A DNA stretch of 64,000 bases, taken from contig BTPG01000002.1 in NCBI GenBank assembly GCA_036245525.1, positions 119,624,582 through 119,688,581 of the forward strand. Reading direction: 5' to 3'. This DNA is from Semisulcospira habei (lineage: Eukaryota; Mollusca; Gastropoda; Semisulcospiridae). Below are positions 22,828 to 33,470 of this stretch, in pieces. How positions within the stretch are numbered: position 1 is the first letter of the stretch; each line of letters opens with the position of its first letter. The position numbers were made by a program, and so were the translations under genes. The notes beneath the pieces are model-generated. The model saw nothing but the letters and a program-made list of their open reading frames with translations, made no database searches and had not been told where the DNA came from.

Positions 22828-24585
22828 TCATCCTGTAGCAGGCGTGCTGAAAAAGCCTTGACTCCCGAAAGTATCCTGTAGCAGGCGCGCTGAGAAAGCC
22901 TCTGCTAGGTCCCTGAAGCCCGGAGGTTGAGGCAGAGACTTGAACCGCTTGGGTTGCCGGGGCACGTCAATCATCGCTGAAGCCTTCCTCTTAGTGGGCG
23001 GAGATGGAGGGAAGCACTCCGGGGGAAGGAAGGAGGCGATGAAGCGGGACGCCTCATCCAAGTAGTGACGAACCTGTCTGGTTGGCGCCGCGTCAACTGC
23101 TGCTGCAGGTGAAGACCGAGGGTTGCTAGGCGAAGAAGGGGAAACGTCGCCTCCGCCCAATGCCGATTCTGAATCCTCTGGGTGAAGGCCGAGCACTTCC
23201 TCATCGTCCACCGGGGTCCGCGTAAGCGGAAGAGCCGCAGGCCTAAATGCCGATCACATAGAGAGGACTGAAGAATCCCTAGTAACCACTGCAGACCGCC
23301 GCAGGGGGCCGGGTAAGCGTCAAGGGAAAGATGCTTGCGTACCGCTGCTGCCACCTGAGCGGCTCCTGTATCGACTTCGAGGGCGCCGAGGCCACGACGT
23401 CGACCCATCCCTGGTTGTCCGATCCGACGAAGGGCTAAACCTAGGCGAGGCAGTCGCCCGATGCCGCGAAACGCTCCATCGCGTACCTGATTTCGACTGC
23501 CAAACCGTGGAGGAGGAGATTGACGAGTCATCCCGTCATGAGGAGTGTCTACCGAGCGTCGACTCCATACGTGACCTATGCTGATATGTCTGTTTAAGGT
23601 TACATCCCTCTCCTCCTGCAGGTGCGCCCTAGTTGGTCGCACCGTATCGGCCCCCCAAGCGTCAAGGGGGCCAAAACCTCTGGGTGTCCCTCCCCAAGCT
23701 CCTATGATGAGGAGAATGTGCTCCAGAGGTCTGATCACGACAGGGAAGCACGTCCCGTCGGTTGGCTCGGTTGACTGAACGTCCGTCCTCAGTGGTGAGG
23801 ACTTCGGTCCCAAAATCATTGCCTTGTCTGGGACTCACATCTCGCCTTACGTTTCTCCTGCGAGGTGCCTGAGCTCCGTATGCCGACACATGCCTAGGGG
23901 ACGAATCCCGTCATGGGTGGTCTTGCATCTCCGAGGTCTCAACGAGGCGGGGTGGAGCTCTTGTGTCCGTTCTGTCCCTCCCTGAGAGGTGCATCGTAGA
24001 TGCGGCCCGGTGACTGCTCTGGTCCGGCCTAAGGCTGGCAGGCACTAACCTTTCAGAGGGGGGGGGGGGGGGGGGGGTCCCGCGCCTGGAGGGTGATAAT
24101 TCCACCCAACACCTTTACTGCAGGGGGACCGAGCTCTGTATGCTGACACATACCTAGGGGACAAATCCCGTCGCTGGCGGTCTTGCATATCCGGGGCCTC
24201 AACGAGGCGGGGTGGAGCTCTTGGTGCCCGGGCTTGAATGGGGGGCAAGCCCCGTTTCAAGCTGCTAGGCTCATTCATCCGCTCAGGGCGGAGCAGCGCT
24301 GTCCGAGGCACCGGAGGGGGGAGTAGGCCCCTTTTACGTGCCGACCAGTCCAAGATGTTAGGCTCTGCCTTCTTCTGCGCAGCTGCTTTAGTCGTCGGCT
24401 GTGTGAGCGGCGCCGGTCTATCCCTCCGGTAAAACGCCCACAGCTGCGACCATCTCTCTTCCTCCCACGTCACGCACTTGTCTCATGTCTGACTGGAGTA
24501 GCAGCCCGAGCAGGGTAGGCAGACATCATGGCCGTCACTAGGCCACTGGAAGGCACCACACTTCGTGCAGGTCCATACTTGAGTA
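22828..24585 (-). pseudogene. gag-like ORF1 of D2, N-terminal Cys array legible
   Basis: After an acceptor (CTTTGTTACAG|T at 24585, reverse strand) the frame reads S-T-Q-V-W then the Cys/His array (Cys at array positions 1, 4, 17, 20, 23 and 32, His at 14; position 29 is a TGA stop), followed by 'WSQLWAFYRRDRP' as in D4 and D5. A 21-base G run (24058-24078) interrupts the Pro/Ser-rich middle. The gag core 'PPTKRKASAMIDVPRQPK' is at 23010-22950. Not functional. Confidence 0.75.
24058..24078. repeat. G21 homopolymer in D2 gag region
   Basis: Twenty-one consecutive G. Other long runs in the window: C26 at 25377-25402, C19 at 26967-26985, C25 at 37921-37945, C16 at 40949-40964, C17 at 41111-41127, A28 at 49726-49753. 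Exact lengths may be unreliable in any assembly. Confidence 0.9.
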
Positions 24586-26900
24586 CTGTAACAAAGGACA
24601 GAAGAAGGCCGGAGAGAGAGCGGGGAGCCTCCGAAGACGGACCCCACTCCCGGTCGGCTTGCATTTATATATTACTGCCCGGTCACCGCTGCTGCCCGAT
24701 CATAGCCGACAGGAATCAGTAACCTAATCTTTACCTTGTCCTGGTTCAAACCGGTAATCCCACAGAGACCCAACACCAAGTAATCCACCGAAAACACATA
24801 GGTAATCCAATCACACTACACAATGCACCACACTGTATCCACGAAAGTCCGTAACACTAGAAATCCAAAGTATGTAGTGCACACAACGGTAATCCCACCA
24901 TCCACAGCCGGAGCACCCGAGATGCAAACGGCCTGTCCTGATGAGCTAAGCGAAGAGACTGGCGGGAAACAGTGAGCGCGCCACATGATAGGGAACCAGG
25001 GGAGGCCACTCGGGGTATCCTGGTAACGACACCCCTTGGGATTGCCTCCACTGTTGGAAGGTACATGAGTTTTTTTGGCTAAAATTGCTAAACTAAACGA
25101 AGTATTCCTAGTAGTAATGCCATCGGTAATGATTTTGAGAAAATAATAACATATCATTATCAAACTACTTAACTAGTGAACAAGAAAGGCAAAGCCATTA
25201 TGGCTCATGTGGACGACCAATATGTGACCTTTGTGACAATAAGTAAAGGCTCATGTGGACAACCAATATGTGTGACCTTTGTGACAATAAGTAAAGGGCT
25301 GGCTTCCGCAAGAGCAAAATCTATGTTTTCTCAAAATGTAAGCATTTTTCACACATCTGTCAAACCCCCCCTCCACCCCCCCCCCCCCCCCCCCCCCCCC
25401 CCGACCCTTGCAATGAGTCGACTAAATTAGTATGCACAGGAAGATGCTATCATCAGCTACATTTGTGCCAAATTTGATTGAAAAATTTGCAAAAATGTTC
25501 ATGCAATAATACCTACAATTTTATAACAAATTGGCATTTTACACACATTTGCCAGACTTTGACCCTGACCTTTCCGAAGGGTCATCCAAATTAGTATGCA
25601 TAGATAGGTCTTACCATCAGGTATCTCTGTATCAAATTTGGGTTTGAAGTTGTGAATAGTATTTGAGAAAAAAAAATCTTGTCAAAATATGGCTATTTTA
25701 GACATATATTTAAACGACTTTAACTTTTGATGACAGTACCAACTGCCAGGTGAGCCGTCTGAAGACTGTTGGGTGATCACAATCTGGCATGGCTTGTTGA
25801 CATCCCTACACATAAGCATGGCCACACACTCTACTGGGCTGTGGTCCGTAGTGAGGGCAGCATATTGTCCCTTAAAGCAGTTCAGGACTATCCTGGTCTT
25901 TCCAACCACAGTCTTGACACTTGCACTATTGCAGTTACCAGACCTCGCCCCTGTAAACGACTTGTGACGTCACAGAACATTCGCGCTATTTCGTCTACTG
26001 ATTTTCAGTCCGATGTAAAGGAGATGGCAGCAGCAGCAGAGGTGGGTCAGTCACCTACATTGGAGCCTGAGCTGCTTGTGGACGCCTACAACAACAGGCT
26101 TTGACAGGTGCTCGACCGACACGCCCCGTCTGTCACCAGGCTGGTGAGGGACCGACCATCCACCCCGTGGTTACACGATGTCAGAGAAGCTCGCCGCCGA
26201 CTGAGACACGCGGAGCGTCATTGGAGACGGATTGGTCTGACTGTCCACAGACAGGGATCTATGTGAAAGTGAGGGTTGAAGTAACAGCGGTCATGTAGTC
26301 TGCCAGGAGACAGTTCTACAAGGACAGGATCGACTCCAGCTTGTCACCCAAGCAACTCTTCTCAGTCTTCAGTAAGCTGCAGGGCAAGCCCTGTACCACA
26401 CCACTTCTGACGGATGTGCCAAGACATCTATCCTTTCATAACGTTTCTGTGACTTTTTCTTGGATAAGACTAATCACATCTGCTCTGAACTAGACTCATG
26501 TTCATGTGATCCCCCTACGTTTGGCGTGTACAACGGTCCTTCACTGTCTCATTTTGAGCACTGAGCAGGAGATCCATGAACTTATTATGAAGTCACCAAC
26601 AAAGAGCTGTGTGCTTGATCCCCACGTCCCTCGTGCAACAGTGTACTGATGATCTCCTCCCACAGATTATCACCATAGTTAATGTTTCTCTCTCTATGGT
26701 GCAGTGCCCACTCATTTTAAACATGCTGTTGTGACACCACTCTTGAAAAAGCCTGGACTAGACCCAAATGACTTGAAACATTTTAGAACTGTCTCTAACC
26801 TTCCATTTATTTCAAAGATTTTGGATAAGGTTGTTTTGAAACAGCTAAAAAGCCATTTGTCTGGAAACGGTCTTTTAGAAATGAATCAGTCGGCATACAG

Positions 26901-28069
26901 CAGAGCATGGATTTACCTGTACTGAAAAGAGGAAAACCCATTTTTACTATGGGGTCCGGGGGCATGCCCCCCCCCCCCCCCCCCCACCCGGGAAAATTGT
27001 GAAAATTTACATTAAAATTTGTGCAATCTGGTGCATTTTAGAGAGAAACTGAACAGTTTAAGCACCTAAAAATTGTGCCTTTTTTCTTATTTTTTGGGTG
27101 CACTTTTCATTTTTTTGTGTCAAAGGTTTAAAATTACTAATACTAAAAGTATTCAACAGATCTAAATGTTTATTCAAAATACATCTGAATGTATTTCCAT
27201 TTTTTTATTTTTGAGTTTTCTTATATATTTTTTTCTTTAATAATCTCTGATTAATCAGGTGTAAACATGGATTTCTTTTCTCTCTTATTTAATACTATGT
27301 ACCATGGTCACTGAACTGGAGAAAGGTTATATAGATTTTCAACATACTTTGATCACACTTTACTGGAAATACATTGTAATTAATTTATTCGTAAATTAAA
27401 TAAAATTGCTGAACAGGTAAACTTCAAGGGCATTAAAAATTTTTTTTTTTTTAAATATTCACAAACTAAAATAGTGAATTTGCCAAACATTTGAAACATG
27501 TCACAAAAGAGGACACATAAAACACATCAAAACAAACAATTCCAAACATAAATTTTTAGAAGCATGGGCCAAATGCACTTTTGGCATTGAAACATCATTG
27601 CCTTTCTCAAGTTTCTGCAACCCAAAGTCCGCGTCCGCGTGCAGCGTAGTTAATATCAACTCCGCACAGTTCGGAATACGCCAGCCCACAGGCCGCTAAC
27701 CTGTGAATATACTGAGCGAGGAGCTCGACGTTTACGGTTTTCTCGAGCCAAGTCCATCTCCAAATATTCCTGGCTCCAGAATCGTCTATTCTGTCTCCGC
27801 GGTTAGGTATTTTTCTCTCCGGCATATCGACCAGACTACGACTACCACTAAAGACCGGAAGTGACAGGTCTGTGCGAGCTAAAGCTAACGCCTCACTCAA
27901 TTTAGAATAATGCGGTTTGGGGATATAGATCTGCCACGTAAAGATCGCGAAATACAGTATTGGAATAGTGACTTTACGATATTTTTTTTTAGCGTAATTT
28001 TTTTCATCGGCGGATTGAGAGCTTCATTTAAGTGGAAATCTGCCAAAAAGAGGAAAAGTTCATGCTCTG
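26901..28069. mobile_element. 1.17-kb inverted-repeat DNA element with 6-bp target duplication
   Basis: Ends CAGAGCATG (26901) and CATGCTCTG (to 28069), flanked by ATACAG at 26895-26900 and 28070-28075. Excising it with one ATACAG rejoins the LINE frame as S-A-Y-R-E-D-H. Ends of the CAGNG type suggest the hAT group, but hAT duplications are usually 8 bp, so the superfamily is left open. The interior is AT-rich, with a C run at 26967-26985 and a GC-richer 0.3-kb island (27610-27900) that is open on the reverse strand. Confidence 0.85.
27604..27900 (-). other. open island inside the 1.17-kb element, origin unknown
   Basis: The reverse strand is open for ~97 codons (includes 'IWRWTWLEKTV' and 'GLAYSELCGVDINYAARG') and is less AT-rich than its surroundings. 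It has no start context or recognised domain. It may be a captured genomic fragment or a transposase remnant, or a chance open frame. Confidence 0.3.
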
Positions 28070-29154
28070 ATACAGAGAGGATCACAGCCCGGAGACTGCT
28101 GTGCTGAGCGTCCTGGATGGTCTGCTAGTGAAGGCAGACAAGAGACTTGTCTCTCTCATTGCTCTTCTAGACCTCAGCGCAGCATTCGACACGCTCGATC
28201 ATTCTGTTTTGCTAAAGAGGTTACAGGTGACCTTTGGCATCCGAAGTACTGCCCTGGCCTGGTTCACTTCATATGTTAAAGATCGTTCTCAGACTGTTAT
28301 TGTTAATGGTCAGCTATCTGCTTCTAGTCTTTTGTTGTGTGGAGTCCCTCAGGGCTCCATATTAGGGCCTGTTTTGTTCACTTTATATTCACAAGCTCCA
28401 TCTGATGTAATTGCCGCCCATGAGTGTGATTTTCACAAGTATGCTGGCGATACTGAATTGTCAAAATGTAGTGTGCCTAGCCATTTCAGCTCCGCTAAGG
28501 TGAGCGTACAGTGTTGTATAGATAGATGACGTCCTGTCCTGGATGACTAGCAACAAACTTAAGCTTAACACTGACAAATCCAAAGTCATGCCTGCTGGCT
28601 CTCAGTCTCGCTTTAGTCTGATTGACAGCGAGTTCACAAACATTGTTGGCTGCAGCGTTTGCTTCCAGAACTGTGTCAAATATCTGGGTGTGAAGACTGA
28701 TTCAACGCTCTCCATGCATGATCATATCAGTAGTGTCTGCTGGGCTGGTTTCCTTGAGTTGCGCAGAATCTCTTTCCTCAAACCATATCTCACAGAAAGG
28801 GTGGCTTCAAGACTTGTAAATGCATTCATTAGGTCCCCAAGCTCGATTATTGCAATTCGGTACTGGCAGGTTTACCGGCAGACCAGATTTCATGCTTGCA
28901 GATGATTCAGAACAATGCGGCACATCTCATCTTGAAAAAATGAAAGAGAGACCACGTTACGCCTCTGCTGAAGCAGCTGCACTGGCTGCCCATGAAATTC
29001 CGCTGCCACTTGTGCCAGTACAAAATTGCAATTTTTGCCTATTGACATTTTGACGGATCTCTCCCGCCGTACCTTTCTGCCACACTGTTTATCAGCCATC
29101 ACATACCCTCCGTTCCTCCAGTGAAAAACTTTTAAAATCCCGAAGCTTAACATG

Positions 29155-29968
29155 ACAAGAAAGGCAAAGCCATTATGGCTCACTTGTGGGACCGATTTAC
29201 ATCATGTGTGACCTTTGTGATGGGCTGGCTTCTGCAGCAGCAAAATCCATGTTTTCTGAAAATGTAAGCATTTTTCACACATCTGTCAACCCCCCGTGAC
29301 CCTTGACCTTTGTGATGAGTCGACTAAATTAGTATGCATATGAAGGTTTTATCATCAGCTATCTTTGTACCAAATTTGGTTGAAAAATTTGGGAACTACA
29401 ATATTATAAAAAAATCAGCATTTTACACACATTTGCCAGCCTCTTGTGACCCTTGACCTTTCCAAGGGGTCATCCAAATTAGTATGCATAGATAGGTCTT
29501 GCCATCAGGTATCTCTGCACCAAGTTTGGGCTTGATGTTGTCAAATATGGCTATTTTTCACCTATTTCCTGAGATCTTGTGACCATTGACCTTTCCGAGA
29601 GATCAACCAAATTAGTACGTATAGAAAGGTCTTACCACCAGGTATCTTCAAGTACCAAGTTTGGATTTGAAGTTGTGAAAAGTATTTGAGAAAAAATTAA
29701 TTATGTCAAAATATAGCTATTTTGGACCTATTTCCTGATCACCTGTGACCTTGACCTTTGTGAGAGGTCACTCAAATTGGTATGTTTAGAAAGGTCTTAC
29801 CACAAAGTATCCTTGGGCCAAGTTTGAAGAATGTGGCTTGAATAGTCTCTGAGAAAAAGCCAACATTAAAGTTTACCACTGTCGATGGTCGACGCCGGAC
29901 AGATGACATACGGACAACCACTGGCCCGAAAGATACTCACTTTTACTTCGCACGTGAGCCAAAAAATG
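29155..29968 (+). repeat. R1 repeat copy B inserted in the LINE
   Basis: Starts ACAAGAAAGGCAAAGCCA and ends after 'CGCACGTGAGCC'; ATG lies at both borders (29152-29154 and 29966-29968). Removing it rejoins the LINE frame as 'KLNMSGERSFTFLAPS'. Four modules start near 29296, 29446, 29579 and 29749. The terminal part carries GACGCCGGACAGATGACA-type sequence shared with the other copies. Behaves as a mobile element of unknown class. Confidence 0.82.
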
Positions 29969-30930
29969 TCGGGGAGCGTTCTTTCACCTTTTTAGCCCCA
30001 AGTGTGTGAAACTCACTGCCAATTGAAATGTGGAATCTGCCTACATTGTCACAGTTCAAAGCTCACTTTAAAGACTTTTCTTTTTTGTTGGGCATTTAAC
30101 GTTTAGCTTGTGATTCTGGAGGGAAGTGGATATAAGGTATTGGGAAGGGATGGGGTGGATTAAAGTAGCGTATAAATGTGCGTGTGTCTGAGAGAGAGTG
30201 TGCTGTTGTGCATGTGCAGCAAGTCCAGTGTGTTTTTCAGGAGAACGCTATACTATTTATTATTATTATTATTTCCTGAGCTCTTGTGACCCTTGACCTT
30301 TCCGAGGAAGCAACCAAATTAGTATGCATAGAAGGGTCTTACCATCAGGTATCTCTGTAGCAAGTTTGGGTTTGAAGACTTTGCGAATAGTATTTGAGAA
30401 AAAAACATCTTTTGTCAAAATGACTATTTTCGACCTATTTCCTGAGCTCTTGTGACCCTTGACCTTTCCAAGGGATCAACCAAATTAGTATGCATAGAAA
30501 GGTCTTACCATCAGGTATCTTTGTACCAAATTTAGGTTTAAAGTTGTGAATAGTATTTGAGAAAAAAATAAATTATGTAAAAATTAGCTATTTTGGACCT
30601 ATTTCCTGAGCCCTTATGACCTTGACCTCTGTGAGAAGTCACTCAAATTGGTATGTTCAGAAAGGTATTGCCATAAAATATATTTGGGCCAAGTTTGAAG
30701 ACTGTGGCTTGAATAGTCTCAGAGAAAATGCCAATGTTAAAGTTTACCACGGATGACGGACGACCACTGGCCCAAAACATACTCATTTTTGCTTCGCATG
30801 TGACCCCCAAAAAAGTGTTTAAATGAACAGACATTTTCACAATAAATGTGTGATTTTTACTCAAAAAAAACAAAACCATTACTCCTGTGCTGTTTAGTAA
30901 TTTGTTAGATTGCCCCCATCAGCCAACAAC

Positions 30931-32076
30931 TACAGTGGAGTCCTGGGGACAGAGAAAATTAGTTTGTATAAAAACGTATTTCGTGTTAACTGCTTGCCTT
31001 TAGACTAAAACTTGTTCATAGTCTGAAGCGAGAGTGTGTGGGAGATGTACATGCGAGTGTGCCCTGCCCTCAAGGTTAAAAGTGCACAGTATCATACTTT
31101 ACCTGCTTAATCTCATCTCATTAGGACAATAGACCACATGCGTACAGCTCATGAATTTAAATTATTAATGTACAATCCATCAGGAAAACAATAATCCATC
31201 CAATTCAACAGAGCCTCTCCATAACCACGTGCAGTGTAGGAGCTAGTGTGCTATTTTTAGCTGTGTACCAATGTGTATGGGCAATACTATGAATGCTTCA
31301 CGTTGATCAGTGTCGCGATCCTTGAATGGAACTGCTGTTTTCACCCTCTGTAGCAATTTGCGTCTACTGCTTGTTACAAATCAGATCTGTATGTGTTTAA
31401 ATGAAAAATCATGCGCTGAATAACTGACGTTGAATGAATAAATACATATGTACAAGATCGGCAGAATACAGTTCTCTAAACACTATCAGTCGAGATGGTG
31501 GCAGTTCCCACATCTCGCCGCACATCACATGGTCAGTCTTTGTCTTTGGTTGAATTTTGGTTGAATGAAGAATGGAAAAGGAAGAATCTCATCTTCATCT
31601 ACACTAACTCCCTATGCTTACCACCAACCGATCATTTTCAGAAACAGGGCTCTATGTACTAAATGTGCAGCCCTCCCATGCCTCCTATCTCCCTTACCCA
31701 CCACTACTACCCTTCACCCTCTTACTAGGCAGTGTGTGTTCGGAACCTGCGGCGGACACGTGTCCGTCAATGTCCCCAGTCACTTGTGCACCGAAACACT
31801 TGAGCGCGCGTGTTGAGCACTAACGGTTCAAAACAGTGGATAGTCTTGGCCATTGGCGATGCAGATCGGACCAAGGTATGAAAGCTAATTCAGGCATATT
31901 AACTGTTGCGTAACCGAGTTCACGGGTACTTCTGTAAACTAATCTTCCGCGTGCAGTGTTACACGGAGGACGGTATCGTTTTGGTCCGTGGGATGGTTGT
32001 TCATGTTAAACAGGTGAAAATACTATAAAATGTTGGGAAAATAATATTACCTTCGTTGTAACTGGATTCCACTGTA
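30931..32076. mobile_element. pogo-like element P4, older member of the P2/P3 family
   Basis: TACAGTGGAGTCC at 30931 and GGATTCCACTGTA ending 32076. The interior matches P2 and P3 in inverted orientation at low identity (e.g. 'GAGTGTGTGGGAGATG' and 'GGTTAAAAGTGCA'). More diverged ends and interior indicate an older insertion. Confidence 0.75.
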
Positions 32077-33313
32077 TAGAGATCTAGTACTAGTAGTAGT
32101 ATAGTTGCGGTTGTGGAATTAGGCCTACAGATCAGAAAAGGAGCCGGAGAGATGAACCACGTGATGCCACGTATAACACAAATGTATTTTATTGTGGGGG
32201 TGTGTGTTCGTACACTGTCCGATTATATTCTGACGCTGTATAATTTGTTTTTGTTTTAACAAACACGACCAAAAAAAGTTTGTTTCATTTGTGAAGATCG
32301 TCCTCAGACAAGCAAAACAAACCCGGGACAGGTTGAGCAATCTTGTTCAACATAAACTATCATTGCGATTAACTTACCTTTAGGATTAACACAGCTGTTA
32401 CTTTTGTCTACCACAACGTAACTGCACTGTATTGAAGCTACATCTTCGAGATATTCGGTAAAAATACTAGTCTCTGAAAAAGACGTACTTCCGCCATAAT
32501 TGTATCCCATAATCATACATTAAAAATGGGGATTGCATAAATTCGATAAGAAATAGTTCACGGGATGAAATATATTTTATCATAATCTACTTAATCAGAG
32601 TATATGTGTATTTACCTAATTATGCGTGTAAACAGTTGTAATTGTAAATATTATTGAGTTAACTTTTTAACACTATCTATATGACGTCATCCATATAAGG
32701 GAAATCACTCGTTCAAAAGCAGACGACAAATGCGGCGCAAATGAGCCACTTTTCGAAACATCAAATGTCTTTTTGCAATGGTACATTTCCATCTTCCCAA
32801 AATAGACTTAACTTTCAAGCGTCTGTGTAATTTCGTGTAACTGTTTTATGTTTGGTTGTGCATTTTGCTCAGACATTTCAAATAGAATATCTCATCTCGA
32901 CTGATATATATCATTAGATCTACTTCAGTAGTGGATTGATAGTGCAGTTGACAGATTGTGCAATTATTTAGATCTATGTCATTTCTAAGAAATTACCAAC
33001 GAAGAAAGGAAACGCTGATAAGGACAAGTGCAACACAATTATTTAAATTCAGGGTTTGACTTTTATCAAATGAAAGACATACAGAGAGAAATGGACAAAT
33101 TATAACTGATGCACTTACAGTTACACCTTTATCAATGAGGCAAAACGTTTTGAAACACAAACTTGTTGCAGTACGTTTGCTTATATATATAACGTCAAAA
33201 AATTGTTATAAGTGAAGTAAATTGCACAGAAGGAGTATAGTTTCAGGGTTAATATAAAAGCTGTTGTACTTGAATTTTGTCAGTTATAGAGGAAGTTTAC
33301 TATTTACCCACAG
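32077..33313. other. region upstream of the RNF212-like coding exons
   Basis: Low-complexity AT-rich DNA. No ORF or repeat delimited. If the exon opening at 33314 has a CACAG acceptor as it appears, a 5' untranslated exon and the promoter should lie here or further upstream. Confidence 0.4.
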
Positions 33314-33361
33314 GTGATCAGCTGCTCATTTAGGTCAACAGATGCGCATCCTGTACTGGCA

Positions 33362-33470
33362 ATGACAGACTGGCTTCATTGTAACCTGTGCTTTTTGCAG
33401 CCAGGTGATGGCACTCCATTTCACATCACCAGCTGTGGTCATATCTACTGTGATAAGTGTGTAGAAAAAG
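33362..33470 (+). CDS. RNF212: RNF212-like exon with start codon and first RING half
   Basis: ATG at 33362 reads [11 protein letters not shown], the family's typical start (aromatic residue then the first C-x2-C). The exon probably opens at 33314 after TTTACCCACAG with 48 bases of 5' untranslated sequence. Donor AAAAAG|GTATGG, phase 1. Confidence 0.87.

Larger units (their letters stand above)
18427..25149 (-). mobile_element. DIRS-type retrotransposon D2 (degenerate)
   Basis: Left terminus at the high-coordinate side (reverse strand: ATTTTCTCAAAATCATTACC ending the flank near 25149), right terminus near 18427 with the 'GTATTTTT..AAAATAC' palindrome. An internal complementary region at 18685-18785 joins complements of the two ends. 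Gag-like, RT, RNase H and recombinase remnants follow in the normal order on the reverse strand. Boundaries are uncertain by a few bases. It lies 0.26 kb upstream of exon 1 of the - strand gene and in the same orientation. Confidence 0.85.
25760..30100 (+). pseudogene. CR1/L2-like endonuclease/RT polyprotein remnant
   Basis: RT begins 'HFKHAVVTPLLKKPGLDPND' (26710-26770), continues 'FISKILDKVVLKQL', is interrupted after 'NQSAY' and resumes at 28070 with 'REDHSPETAVLSVLDGL'. Motif A is 'LLDLSAAFDTLDH' (28165), motif B 'GVPQGSILGPVLF' (28340), and motif C reads 'YAGDTE' where YADDT is expected, so the first catalytic Asp of the pair is lost. Several stops and frameshifts elsewhere. Inactive. 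Confidence 0.85.
25712..30271 (+). mobile_element. CR1/L2-like LINE, interrupted twice
   Basis: Order: end of an endonuclease domain (about 25740-25960, SDHNLAW-like and 'DIPTHKHGHTL'), linker, RT, then a C-terminal 'LAPSVWNSLPIEMWNLPTLS' block at 29990-30050 and an (ATT)n 3' end at 30255-30272. The insert at 26901-28069 and R1 copy B at 29155-29968 split it. Both junctions restore the reading frame when removed. It inserted into R1 copy A. Confidence 0.85.
25179..30818 (+). repeat. R1 repeat copy A, split by a CR1/L2-like LINE
   Basis: Left part 25179-25710 starts ACAAGAAAGGCAAAGCCA. The right part resumes at about 30272 with TTTCCTGAG and runs to a CCACTGGCCC..TCGCATGTG end near 30818. The split falls inside a word that is continuous in copy B ('CACCTATTTCCTGAGATCTTGTGACC'). 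R1 consists of ~130-170-bp modules each carrying 'GTGACCCTTGACCTTTCC' and 'AAATTAGTATGCATAG'. No coding function seen. A 26-base C run (25377-25402) lies in the left part. Confidence 0.8.

Noticed and set aside
29155..30818. R1 modules as a CRISPR array
   Set aside because: Modules are 130-170 bp, degenerate, and lack uniform short repeats and unique spacers; the host is a eukaryote.
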